Source: Halomonas sp. A40-4
GTDB lineage: Bacteria > Pseudomonadota > Gammaproteobacteria > Pseudomonadales > Halomonadaceae
Direction: 5' to 3'
Assembly: GCF_015767635.1 (NCBI RefSeq)
Contig: NZ_CP065230.1
Span: 186,001 to 250,000, forward strand
Length of the DNA: 64,000 bases
The notes under the pieces are model-generated. The model searched no databases. It was given only the letters and a program-made list of their open reading frames with translations, and had not been told where the DNA came from. This document shows, piece after piece, positions 52,671 through 60,099 of this stretch (its first letter is position 1; each line of letters opens with the position of its first letter). The position numbers and the translations under genes are program-made.

Positions 52671-53644
52671 GCGACTTAATCACATGGAAGACATGGCTAG
52701 AGCACAATTATCAAGCTCAGCAAGACCTTAATGCCGTGCCAGTAAACTCTGCAAAGCAAGCTCTCGAGAGTGCTGAGCATAGGTTATATGACTGCCTATG
52801 GCCTATAGCACCTGCCGGGACAAAGGTGAGTTACCCGCCTACCTCTGAGCAAGTCGAGGGTGTGCTTTCGAAGCTTGCGGCTGTGATGAATAAAAACGTC
52901 GACGTGAACAATCGTGCCCGCTATGCAGAGTGGGCACGGCAAGCCAGCATGATTAAAGAAGCGAAAGACGATTGGGAGAACGCCCAAGCGGATTTGGAAG
53001 CCGCAATTCGTGAAAAGCAGCAAGCAGAGCAAGCGCTTCGGGATGTGCAAAAGCAGATGCCCACGCCTTCGCCAAAGGCGCTTGAGGCGATCCAATTAGA
53101 GATTGATGGGCGCCAGCAACAGGTGGGCAAAATCGACGCGACCCTGAACAGCATGAAGGACAGCGCTAGCATTGCCGTGGAACTGGAACAGAAAGCCCAG
53201 GCGGCCTCCGAAGAGGTGGAGCGCTTGGAGGCACAAGCCTTGCTAGGGGATGTGGACGAAGCGGCGAAAGGACAGGCGGCCACTACCCTGGCCAAAGCCC
53301 GAAAGGCTTCAGAAAAAGCCGCAGAGCAAGCAGAAAAGCAGGACGCGGCCAAACGTGGATTAGAGAAGATGCGAAGCGGCTTGCATGAAGAGCTGGCAGA
53401 CCTGGAAGCGCTAAGTAAAGGCGTTGGCTTTGAGGTGGGCAAGGCCACGATGGAAGCCCAGGAGCAGGCGCTTATCAAAGCAATCGAGGGTATCGACCTT
53501 GAGACCTTGCTGGCCAATATCAACGCTGCAAGGGATCAGGCTAACGAGCACGCACCCGATGGCCAAAGTTACGACAGTGCCAGCATGCAGGTGAAGCTGC
53601 CGTTGCTATACGCCGTCAGCGCACCGGATAGCATCGAATACTGA
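52667..53644 (+). CDS. Long coiled-coil protein in SOS operon, 325 aa
   Basis: A soluble, alanine- and glutamate-rich protein dominated by coiled coils (about residues 85-265: EAKDDWENAQADLEAAIREKQQAEQALRDVQKQM and VELEQKAQAASEEVERLEAQALL). A short globular N-terminus (SDLITWKTWLEHNYQAQQDL) precedes it. There are no nucleotide-binding or catalytic motifs. It could be a structural or partner-binding protein, reminiscent of SMC-like arms without heads. It follows the 52-aa gene with a 4-bp overlap and is predicted to be SOS-induced. Confidence 0.75.
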   Translation: MSDLITWKTWLEHNYQAQQDLNAVPVNSAKQALESAEHRLYDCLWPIAPAGTKVSYPPTSEQVEGVLSKLAAVMNKNVDVNNRARYAEWARQASMIKEAKDDWENAQADLEAAIREKQQAEQALRDVQKQMPTPSPKALEAIQLEIDGRQQQVGKIDATLNSMKDSASIAVELEQKAQAASEEVERLEAQALLGDVDEAAKGQAATTLAKARKASEKAAEQAEKQDAAKRGLEKMRSGLHEELADLEALSKGVGFEVGKATMEAQEQALIKAIEGIDLETLLANINAARDQANEHAPDGQSYDSASMQVKLPLLYAVSAPDSIEY

Positions 53645-53712
53645 GAGGGATACGCCCGCGCCAGCGTGGGAAACCCTTTGACTCCCGAGAATTGAAACAA
53701 GGAGCTGTAGCC

Positions 53713-53961
53713 ATGCCTTCTAACCACATTCGCAAAGCATCAAATTTGCTCAGCCGCGCAAGCCTTCACAATGACCTTGAGAAGGCCGAGAAGGAAGTCG
53801 AGCGATTGAAAAAAGAGCTCAATGAGGCTGAAACAGAGGTTGAGCGGTTGAAGAAAGAGATTAGCGAAGCTGAAAAAGAAGAAGGACAGGAAGAGAAGGA
53901 AGAGGTAGCAGCGCGCCTGAACTACGGCCGTATCTATGCCAAGGCGAGCACTCGACGTTAG
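53713..53961 (+). CDS. Small coiled-coil protein, 82 aa
   Basis: AAGGAG is 8 nt before the ATG. NDLEKAEKEVERLKKELNEAETEVERLKKEISEAEKEE has near-perfect heptads and an internal repeat (ExEVERLKKEI/L), so it is surely a coiled coil. It lies 68 bp after the 325-aa coiled-coil gene and may be its partner. Function unknown. Confidence 0.7.
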   Translation: MPSNHIRKASNLLSRASLHNDLEKAEKEVERLKKELNEAETEVERLKKEISEAEKEEGQEEKEEVAARLNYGRIYAKASTRR

Positions 53962-53966
53962 AAAGC

Positions 53967-54189
53967 AATGCCGAAGCACAAGAGTCGCTGATTACGCTAT
54001 TGGCAGCGGAAGCCTCTCACCGCCGCGAAAGGCTGGTGCGTACGGAGTTTGATTGAGTGGCCACCGCGGCCGATCGCCTTCGCAGCGTAGCGAGGGAGGT
54101 GGGTCGTCATGAATGAAGTAATGCAAGAAAGTGGCGCAACCTGGTTAGATGACTATGCTCGGAACCATCAGTCCAGAGCGTCTATTTGA
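53967..54189 (+). pseudogene. Relic of a second primase/DUF3987 pair
   Basis: The DNA translates as AQESLITLLAAEASHRRERLVRTEFD, stop, VATAADRLRSVAREVGRH. This matches the C-terminus of the intact primase zinc-finger protein (AQEALITLIAAEATHRGDRL...RLRSAAREVGCH) with an internal stop. Right after it, 54109-54189 reads MNEVMQESGATWLDDYARNHQSRAS and then stops, a truncated copy of the DUF3987 N-terminus (MEGATWLDDYAQSRQ). The same gene order and overlap as at 47.1-47.3 kb are kept. Confidence 0.85.
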
Positions 54190-54227
54190 TGGTTGATGGG
54201 CGTTGCTGATTGCAAGCAATGCCGACA

Positions 54228-54250
54228 TTAAAGGTCCGAAAGGGCCTTTT
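54228..54250 (+). terminator. Candidate terminator
   Basis: AAAGGTCC-GAAA-GGGCCTTTT hairpin followed by a T-rich tail. It would end transcription coming from the SOS operon and relic region. Confidence 0.6.
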
Positions 54251-54370
54251 CTCGTTTTGGGCAGCGCCTTGTCGGGCGTTGCGCCTATCAATCACTTTAG
54301 CAAGTGCCGTGCTGAAGGCGATGCAAGCAAACCTTTCGAGCATGTTTTGTGACAAAAGTCGGCCGCGAAA

Positions 54371-54394
54371 CCCCTCTTTTTTAATCAAGAGGGG
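54371..54394. repeat. 8-bp perfect inverted repeat before mobilization genes
   Basis: CCCCTCTT-TTTTAATC-AAGAGGGG, about 60 bp upstream of the first mobilization-type gene. Inverted repeats in this place often mark an oriT for MobV-type relaxases. A terminator is the plain alternative. Confidence 0.5.
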
Positions 54395-54452
54395 CAAATA
54401 TCGGATCTGTGCCCCTTATTAGCTATATATGCAAATAGCAAAGGGGATAACA

Positions 54453-54764
54453 ATGACCTGTTCGGCCAAATTGACCGACCAGCCTGGCCAGCGCAAAACG
54501 TGCAACTGCGTTGCCGCGCCCGTTGGCCACACCTGGTTCAGGCTGCCAACTGATCAGGATGGACGGCACCTAAACGAATACTGGCGGAAGTTAGCGCCTG
54601 ACGGCGAACGCCGACTGATCGACCTCGACAGTCAGCTGAGTCGCGCTGAACTGGCAGAACGCGCCAGCCGTGAGGCGGGACAGCAGCAAGGGGAGAGGCT
54701 GCCTCAACAGATGAGCTCAGAGCAAGGGCTTCGCTCATTGCGCGCAGCCTTGGGTGGTCGTTGA
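54453..54764 (+). CDS. Small protein sharing the relaxase N-terminal motif
   Basis: 103 residues, AAGGGG before the ATG at 54453. Its N-terminal part CNCVAAPVGHTWFRLPTDQDGRHLNEYWRKLAPDGERRL parallels the start of the next protein (SAVATSGGHTWRTLPVPHADPDKQHLNEDWRDVASPAALR). The rest is a charged helix. It looks like a stand-alone copy of the relaxase N-terminal segment, perhaps an accessory or a partial duplication. Function unknown. Confidence 0.65.
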   Translation: MTCSAKLTDQPGQRKTCNCVAAPVGHTWFRLPTDQDGRHLNEYWRKLAPDGERRLIDLDSQLSRAELAERASREAGQQQGERLPQQMSSEQGLRSLRAALGGR

Positions 54765-54803
54765 GATGATTCAGGTTTTCCGAGATCACCAGCGAGGCAA
54801 CCA

Positions 54804-56225
54804 ATGAAGCCTCACGTAAACCGCCAACCGCCCGCAATCCTACGTATGACAAAGCTGAAATCTTGGAGCGCCGTTGCCACGTCCGGAGGTCATACGTGGC
54901 GCACGTTGCCCGTTCCTCATGCTGACCCGGACAAGCAGCACCTAAACGAGGATTGGCGAGATGTGGCTAGCCCCGCCGCGCTTCGTGACGCGATAGGCGG
55001 CCGGCTGGCGCTTGTGACGGCTACCACAGCGAAAAGTCCTGTGTTGTGCGTTGAGTACCTGATAACCGCCCGCGCCGAGTCGTTCAAAGAGCAAGGCGGG
55101 GAGACGGACGCACCCGCCTATTTCCGCGATGCCCAGGCGTTCCTGGAAGCCCGGCACGGTGCCGCCAATGTAGTGGCTGTGAACGTCCAAAACGACGAAT
55201 CCGCGCCCCACCTTGTGGTGTACGTTGTGCCCCTGGTGGAGCGCCCCGCTCGCACTATACGCAAGTCTGTGTTTGCGGGTGGTCGTGACGAAAACGGCAA
55301 GCTGAAGCGCGTCACAAAACAGATTCACCAGCCTGCTGAGGTGGTGTTGTCTGCCGATCACTACAACGGCACCCCTGCCAAGCTGTCCTCGCTACAAACT
55401 GCGTTTGCTGAGGAGGTGGCCACCAAGCACAGGCTGGCGCGTGGGCTTGAGCTTTCAGCCGCCAGTCACACCACAAACAAACAGCATCATGAGGCGCTGG
55501 CGCGTGCGCTGGCCGGTCATATTGACCTGACAGCTGCCGAACTGGAGCGCCGTGGCCGCCTATGGTCGAAAGAGACTCCCGAAGAGCAAGCCGCGCGCCT
55601 GTCTGAGCTAATACGCGACCACTACGCACCTGTGATAGCCTGCGCCGCGTCGGCTGTCCACGACCGCCGCCGGGCCAATGAGATGGAAGAAACCGCCCGT
55701 CGCCACCAGGAGCGCTACAAAGCCGCTGCCCGAGAGCTAGCCGCGTTTACGGAAGGGCTGAGCGACGCACAGCAATCGGAAGTTAAGCAGGCCGCTAGCC
55801 AGTTGCGCCGGGAGTCTGAGGAGCGCAAGCGCTGGGAGGCCGAGCAGGCACGTCAGCAACGCGAGGAGGCCGAACGTGAGCAAAAACGGGAAGCTCTGAG
55901 AGAGCGGGAGCGCCTAGAACGCCGGGAGCGCGCGCTGGTCGAGCGCTTGAAGTCCGCCTCCCCATTGGCGTTTGCCGGAGCGAATGAGGCCACGCGCCGA
56001 GAGTGCTGGGGGCTACTGGCAAGCCGCGACGATCTAGCACAAGCATTTGAGCTCATGAGCGCCAGCCCCTACTTTGATTCTGCAGGGCATCTGACCGATG
56101 TGGGCCACCGTGCCGTGTTGAGTGCTACAGATCCTGCCGCCGGTAAGCCACCTGGCCCTAGAGAGCGGAGCGAAGCAACTTTACAAAACACGCCACCTAC
56201 AGGGCCAAAAGGGCCGAATATGTAA
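54804..56225 (+). CDS. MobV/Pre-like relaxase, diverged
   Basis: 473 residues. It has the MobV/plasmid-recombination layout: a N-terminal HTW...HLN motif, VLCVEYLITARAESFKEQGGETDAPAYFRDAQAFLEARHGAANVVAVNVQNDESAPHLVVYVVPL, then a long charged C-terminal coiled coil (about residues 290-380). In classical MobV the third motif is HxDExxPHxH; here it reads N-x-D-E-x-x-P-H-L-V, so the first and last His are lost. It may be a variant relaxase or an inactive descendant. GAGG lies 6 nt before the ATG. Confidence 0.7.
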   Translation: MKPHVNRQPPAILRMTKLKSWSAVATSGGHTWRTLPVPHADPDKQHLNEDWRDVASPAALRDAIGGRLALVTATTAKSPVLCVEYLITARAESFKEQGGETDAPAYFRDAQAFLEARHGAANVVAVNVQNDESAPHLVVYVVPLVERPARTIRKSVFAGGRDENGKLKRVTKQIHQPAEVVLSADHYNGTPAKLSSLQTAFAEEVATKHRLARGLELSAASHTTNKQHHEALARALAGHIDLTAAELERRGRLWSKETPEEQAARLSELIRDHYAPVIACAASAVHDRRRANEMEETARRHQERYKAAARELAAFTEGLSDAQQSEVKQAASQLRRESEERKRWEAEQARQQREEAEREQKREALRERERLERRERALVERLKSASPLAFAGANEATRRECWGLLASRDDLAQAFELMSASPYFDSAGHLTDVGHRAVLSATDPAAGKPPGPRERSEATLQNTPPTGPKGPNM

Positions 56226-56423
56226 CCTGCTGCCTATCGTTTGCTCGCCTGCTGAAGCGAGTGCAAGTTTATCGCCGCCGCCTGCCCCGGTAGCCGGTTA
56301 GCTGCGCGAATGCGCTGCTTGATGCGGTCCTGGAAACTGTGGACTGGGAAGAATAAGCGCTGGCAGCCAGGCGGGTGGACCCGTTAGGAGACGTGATGCC
56401 GCGTTAACTGGGGAGACGCCGCA

Positions 56424-56597
56424 ATGTACCCCACCCTTGATAACCCCCGCCGCGTGCGCGTAGGAATTGTAAATCGTAAAGAGTGGACGGCACTGTTTGC
56501 CGTGTTGGCACCGTACTACTCCGACCCGATCACCTCCACGGTGATAAAGTTAGCCGCCCGGGTCGCTCGCCTGGTTAGGAGGATGTGTGTGCTATGA
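56424..56597 (+). CDS. 57-aa hypothetical protein
   Basis: GGGGAG lies 8 nt before the ATG, and the TGA overlaps the start of the next gene (ATGA). MYPTLDNPRRVRVGIVNRKEWTALFAVLAPYYSDPITSTVIKLAARVARLVRRM is partly hydrophobic and basic at its end. Upstream coupling to the AlpA-like gene suggests a real gene. Family unknown. Confidence 0.6.
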   Translation: MYPTLDNPRRVRVGIVNRKEWTALFAVLAPYYSDPITSTVIKLAARVARLVRRMCVL

Positions 56598-56791
56598 CGC
56601 TTACTCTATTAAGAATGCGTGATGTTGCTGCCAGGGTTGGGTATAGCGAAAGCAAGGTTTACGCGATGATCCGAAGTGGTGACTTTCCACGCGGCCGCAA
56701 GATGCCGATGGGTGGCGTTCGCTGGTCTTCTGAAGATGTTGAAGCCTGGATACGTAAGACCTATGCGGAATCAGAAGAAGCCGGCCAATGA
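56594..56791 (+). CDS. AlpA-family transcriptional regulator
   Basis: 65 residues of the AlpA/excisionase winged-helix family: RMRDVAARVGYSESKVYAMIRSGDFPRGRKMPMGGVRWSSEDVEAWI. AlpA proteins act as excision factors or activators of integrase in P4-like elements. ATG at 56594 overlaps the previous stop; AGGAGG lies about 11 nt upstream. It is the second regulator of this type in the element, matching the idea of two merged elements. Confidence 0.88.
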   Translation: MTLTLLRMRDVAARVGYSESKVYAMIRSGDFPRGRKMPMGGVRWSSEDVEAWIRKTYAESEEAGQ

Positions 56792-57296
56792 CTACTATGA
56801 ATTACCTTGATGCCACTGTTTGCCGGGTTAAAGTTGTACCGTTTTAGCTTGGGCTACCTAGCCACCGCCCATAAGTGGGCAAGATGGGGTAAGGTAAAGC
56901 GCCCAACCTCCGTAGTGTGTTACGGGGACTGAGCGTGTGCGATGTGCTGAGGGCTGACACCATAGCGGCTAAAAGTGAGCCTCAGCCACAATAAGCTGAC
57001 CATGATATAAGACAGAACCTACCGTAAGGAAAGCCCACCAGAGCCAGCGGTAAGCCCCTTCTGTTTTGCCGATCCTTTGCGCCAGTTTCACCAGTGAGAC
57101 AAATAGCTGCCACCTGTTTAGCTTGGTGTGGTCGCTGAGCGCAAAATTGCGCCCGTTAAATAGCCGGGCCGCGTGGTAGGAAAAGAATGTCTTTAAGAGA
57201 CTCTTTTGAAATGGAGATTCACCGGTGGCGGGAGTTGAATCCGCCTTTTAATTAGTTAAATCAGTGAGTTATTCGAAAATGTTGGCATATAGTTGA
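56792..57296. other. Gene-poor region with a possible tmRNA 3'-end scar
   Basis: About 500 bp without a credible gene. At 57224-57245 the sequence GGTGGCGGGAGTTGAATCCGCC closely resembles the T-arm/acceptor end of tmRNA (minus strand), which is a favourite integration site for islands. It could be a leftover att site from a previous integration in ssrA. Confidence 0.45.
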
Positions 57297-57806
57297 CTAC
57301 TGCAGTTGGCGTTTTTTCTTCAGTGGCTTCTTTTTCCACTTCTTGCTCAGCCATTCAAATTCTTGATAAGCAGTTTCAGCGTTTTCTCGTACGCCCTCTA
57401 TGAATTTATTTGATCTGTCATAAGTCCTTACAATTGTTGAATATTGTGATTTTTTTATCATCTTTTCATTATAAATTTTCTCTTGTATGCCAACACTAAG
57501 CCTCTCGAAGTGATTCAGGAGGTAGCGGAGATCTTGAGCATCTTCGTTGTCGGCTTTATTTTCTCTACCTAGCGTCAGCAGGTTGGTGTTTTCACAGCCG
57601 TGTAGCTGGCGTAGAAGCCTTATGCTTTTTTCCATCCTGATGTCAGTGCGTAACTCAAGCAAATAATCAGCAGTTTGTTTTTTTTGAGCTGTAGATTTCA
57701 CACTCCTGACTGAAATCACTGCTACTGTAATACCTGCTAAGGTAAGGAATGCTTGTATAGCCTCTGGTCTTAAGCTGCTTACATACGACACTAACCAATC
57801 GAACAC
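57297..57806 (-). CDS. DUF4760-like membrane-anchored protein
   Basis: 169 residues, AT-rich and on the opposite strand to most of the element. One N-terminal membrane segment (AIQAFLTLAGITVAVISV) is followed by a cytoplasmic helical domain: QTADYLLELRTD, LLRQLHGCENTNLLTLG, LRYLLNHFERLSVGIQEKIYNEKMI, WLSKKWKKKP. The 'LLNHFERLSVGIxxKIYxE' stretch fits the DUF4760 family. Function unknown; its strand and base composition suggest a separate cargo gene. Confidence 0.75.
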   Translation of the reverse strand: MFDWLVSYVSSLRPEAIQAFLTLAGITVAVISVRSVKSTAQKKQTADYLLELRTDIRMEKSIRLLRQLHGCENTNLLTLGRENKADNEDAQDLRYLLNHFERLSVGIQEKIYNEKMIKKSQYSTIVRTYDRSNKFIEGVRENAETAYQEFEWLSKKWKKKPLKKKRQLQ

Positions 57807-57841
57807 GTCAAAGTCCCATTTTTAGTAGTTCTAAAAAGCAA

Positions 57842-57864
57842 AAGAGGTGCCAAAGGCACCTCTT
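57842..57864 (-). terminator. Terminator of the 22-aa gene
   Basis: AAGAGGTGCC-TTT-GGCACCTCTT on the minus strand, a perfect 10-bp stem followed by TTGCTTTTT. It lies 40 bp past the stop of the tiny ORF. Confidence 0.85.
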
Positions 57865-57903
57865 GAGTAGGCTACAGCTAATTAATGGCGATGTGAAGCT
57901 ACC

Positions 57904-57972
57904 TCATAGGCCATCATTTTCGTCGTATACCTTATTAGCGTTGGCATCGAACCGCATGTAGGTTGTCATCAT
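57904..57972 (-). CDS. 22-aa peptide gene
   Basis: AAGGAG lies 5 nt before tandem ATG codons and the ORF reads MMTTYMRFDANANKVYDENDGL. It is followed after 40 bp by a strong terminator, so it forms its own small transcription unit. The peptide is acidic and soluble, without a membrane segment, so not a typical type I toxin. A regulatory peptide or a leader/small RNA with incidental coding are both possible. Confidence 0.5.
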   Translation of the reverse strand: MMTTYMRFDANANKVYDENDGL

Positions 57973-58152
57973 GTCATCTCCTTAGCGCATCCTTGGGTAG
58001 AATTGCTGATCTACGTCAGCTTTGATTGAGAGCTTGCTAGCGAGTTCCTCAATCAGAAGTACTCAAGCTAGTTGGCTCACACAGTCACAATACAACAAAA
58101 AAGTTGGTGGCGCGATGTGGAGCCAAGAAATTTTCGGCTGCTCGTCTAACTA

Positions 58153-58460
58153 TCATAGCTTCTCCGATCGAATTGAGAAAGCTTCTGTTGCTAACATCCC
58201 CGCCTGGCTATTCGTTGTCGGTATCCACCCCGAATAGATCCTGGTCGTAGTCACCACGCTGGTATGCCCCATCTGCTTTGGTACCCAGGCCAGTGGCTCA
58301 CCTGCGCTGACCATCATGCTCGCGTAGGTGTGGTGGGGTTGGCAGGGGCTACGGTACTGGACGCCCGCGCGCTTCAATGCGTGTTTTGCGTATCGCCTGA
58401 TCGTTGATCCATGGCTTGCCTGTGCGGGGAGGGGTGAGAAGTCCCACTTGCGGCTTGATG
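58153..58460 (-). pseudogene. Relic of a tyrosine integrase C-terminus
   Basis: Two minus-strand frames together give TPPRTGKPWINDQAIRK (up to about 58385) then ALKRAGVQYRSPCQPHHTYASMMVSAGEPLAWVPKQMGHTSVVTTTRIYSGWIP (from about 58377 down). This is the HxxR-to-Tyr end of a phage-type integrase, broken by an indel near 58380. HxxR has decayed to HHTYAS, while Tyr in RIYSGW remains. It lies next to the intact tRNA-Pro, where an integrase is normally expected. Confidence 0.85.
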
Positions 58461-58848
58461 GGTATTAAGAAACTTTCGTAATACCTGCCGTGCCTTTCCC
58501 CGCGTAATGACAAGCAATGCCGCCGGAAAATCTGGTAACGGGTTGGCTGCCCTGCTGCGTATGGGAAAGCGTCACTATGGTGCGTAGTCCGATTTTCGGG
58601 CACCGGTCAAGCGCGTGCAAAGGGGAGAGTAGTGTAAAGCTACTCACAAATTCCGTGTTTTCCCGCATGAGCGTGGGCAACGCATTCCGTGGGATCCAAG
58701 AGGAGGCAAGGGGCTATCCCAATCCCTCAGCGATCGTTTCAGCGGACACTGAGCCCATAGTGAAATTCTCATGCCCGCGGAATTGAAAAATCAGATCTCA
58801 ATAATTGCTTTGCTCAAACACAAAGGAAAAATGTCATTTTGGCGAGTG

Positions 58849-58866
58849 CTGACATATTGCTGACAC
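58849..58866. repeat. 18-bp end repeat, right copy
   Basis: CTGACATATTGCTGACAC, identical to 42103-42120, 14 bp before the right attachment repeat. Confidence 0.7.
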
Positions 58867-58880
58867 AGGAACACCCAGCC

Positions 58881-58978
58881 AAAAACGGCCACCTGCTGTA
58901 ATAGCTAAGTGGCCGTTTTCATGGAAATCTTTGGTCGGAATAGCAGGATTCGAACCTACGACCTCTGCCTCCCGAAGG
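58881..58978. repeat. Right attachment repeat (part of intact tRNA-Pro)
   Basis: 98 bp identical to 41873-41970. It restores the 3' half of tRNA-Pro and its terminator. Identity ends at the anticodon stem, where the crossover must lie in or to the left. Confidence 0.95.
58882..58919 (-). terminator. tRNA-Pro terminator
   Basis: Minus strand AAAACGGCCAC ... GTGGCCGTTTTT, an 11-bp stem with a 16-nt loop, 12 nt after the tRNA CCA end. A second copy lies in the left repeat. Confidence 0.88.
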
Positions 58979-59008
58979 CAGCGCTCTACCAAGCTGAGCT
59001 ATATTCCG
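58932..59008 (-). tRNA. tRNA-Pro (CGG anticodon)
   Basis: 77 nt folds into a full cloverleaf: acceptor CGGAATA/TATTCCG, D-arm GCTC/GAGC, anticodon stem CTGCC/GGCAG with loop TTCGGGA (anticodon CGG), T-loop TTCGAATC, and a genome-encoded CCA. It reads CCG codons. The 3' half was supplied by the integrated element, so the gene stays functional. It lies 86 bp downstream of ispB. Confidence 0.97.
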
Positions 59009-59094
59009 ATGCGTTGCCGTATGGTGCGACAACGGAGAGGCATAATACGTAGCCAGGCGGTTTTTTTCAAGTCTTGCCAGGGCTGAAAACGCAA

Positions 59095-60099
59095 TTATGT
59101 TTGCCGGTCAACCGCCAGGCGAGCGAGCTCTGCCATCGTGTCGCGATAGGGGCTGGGGGGCAGAGCGTCAAGCTGGGAAAGGGCTTTATCGGCCATTTCT
59201 TCGGCCCGCGTACGGGTGTAGGTCAGAGCGCCGGTCGCGTGAACAATGTCGAGTACCGCGTCGAGTTGCTCGAGCCCGCCCTGGCGGATGACCTGGCGAA
59301 TCAGCTTGGCCTGTTCGGGGGTGCCTTGTTCCATGGCACGGATCAGCGGCAGGGTCGGTTTGCCTTCGGCCAGGTCGTCGCCGACATTCTTGCCCATGGC
59401 CTCGGCGTCGCCCTGGTAATCCAGCAGGTCATCAATCAGTTGAAACGCCAATCCCAGATAACGCCCGTAGTGCTGCAGCGCCTGTTCCTGATCGGGGGTT
59501 GCTTCAGCAAGCACCGCGCCGCTGTGGGAAGCGGCTTCGAACAGCATGGCGGTCTTGCCGAGAATCGTATCGAAGTAGTCGTCTTCTGAAACGCTGGGAT
59601 TGCCGATATTGGTCAGCTGCTGAACTTCGCCTTCGGCGATGACGCAGGTGGCACCGGAAAGAATCGCCATGATGCGCATCGAGCCGACATCGACCATCAT
59701 CTGAAACGAGCGCGCGTATAGGAAGTCGCCAACTAGTACGGATGGCGCATTGCCCCAGGCGTCGTTGGCGGTTTTCTTGCCCCGCCGCATGTGAGACTCA
59801 TCGACCACGTCGTCGTGCAGCAGCGTCGAGGTGTGCATGAACTCGATCAGCGTGGCCAGCGGGATATGCTTATCGCCGGTGTAACCCAGTGAACGTGCCG
59901 CCAGCAACGCCAGCAGTGGCCGCAAGCGCTTGCCGCCACTCTCGGTGATGTACTGGCCGATGGTTTCGACCAGCGGCACCTTGGAATTGAGCTGGGCGAC
60001 GATGGTCCGGTTAACGGCATCGAAGTCATCCGCCACCACGGCGTGCAGCGGTGAGGGCGTGGAGCTGGCAGGCTGGACTGATGAGACGTTAGCGGTCAT
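59095..60099 (-). CDS. ispB: Octaprenyl diphosphate synthase
   Basis: A 334-residue long-chain trans-prenyltransferase that makes the ubiquinone side chain. The first aspartate-rich motif is LLHDDVVDESHMRRG, the second LIDDLLDYQGD, with GGKRLRPLLALLAAR near the N-terminus and KPTLPLIRAM after the second motif. Divergent from the rplU-rpmA operon, the standard gammaproteobacterial layout. The product length (C40 or C45) cannot be told by eye. Confidence 0.95.
   Translation of the reverse strand: MTANVSSVQPASSTPSPLHAVVADDFDAVNRTIVAQLNSKVPLVETIGQYITESGGKRLRPLLALLAARSLGYTGDKHIPLATLIEFMHTSTLLHDDVVDESHMRRGKKTANDAWGNAPSVLVGDFLYARSFQMMVDVGSMRIMAILSGATCVIAEGEVQQLTNIGNPSVSEDDYFDTILGKTAMLFEAASHSGAVLAEATPDQEQALQHYGRYLGLAFQLIDDLLDYQGDAEAMGKNVGDDLAEGKPTLPLIRAMEQGTPEQAKLIRQVIRQGGLEQLDAVLDIVHATGALTYTRTRAEEMADKALSQLDALPPSPYRDTMAELARLAVDRQT

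Larger units (their letters stand above)
41873..58978. mobile_element. Integrative element in tRNA-Pro(CGG), about 17 kb
   Basis: Bounded by a perfect 98-bp direct repeat made of the tRNA 3' half plus its terminator. The cargo includes an integrase, AlpA-like regulators, primase/DUF3987 replication genes, Bro-N, a toxin-antitoxin pair, an SOS-box operon and a MobV-like relaxase. No virion structural, portal or terminase genes are seen. GC content and codon use vary along it (AT-rich at 43.6-44.6, 50.4-51.4 and 57.3-58.0 kb), which suggests a mosaic. An integrative mobilizable or satellite-like element fits best; the exact class is an inference. Confidence 0.88.

Noticed and set aside
58022..58237. 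71-codon plus-strand ORF near the right end
   Set aside because: No ribosome site and it runs antisense over the integrase relic.
41873..58978. Complete prophage
   Set aside because: No capsid, portal, tail, terminase or lysis gene was found on either strand.
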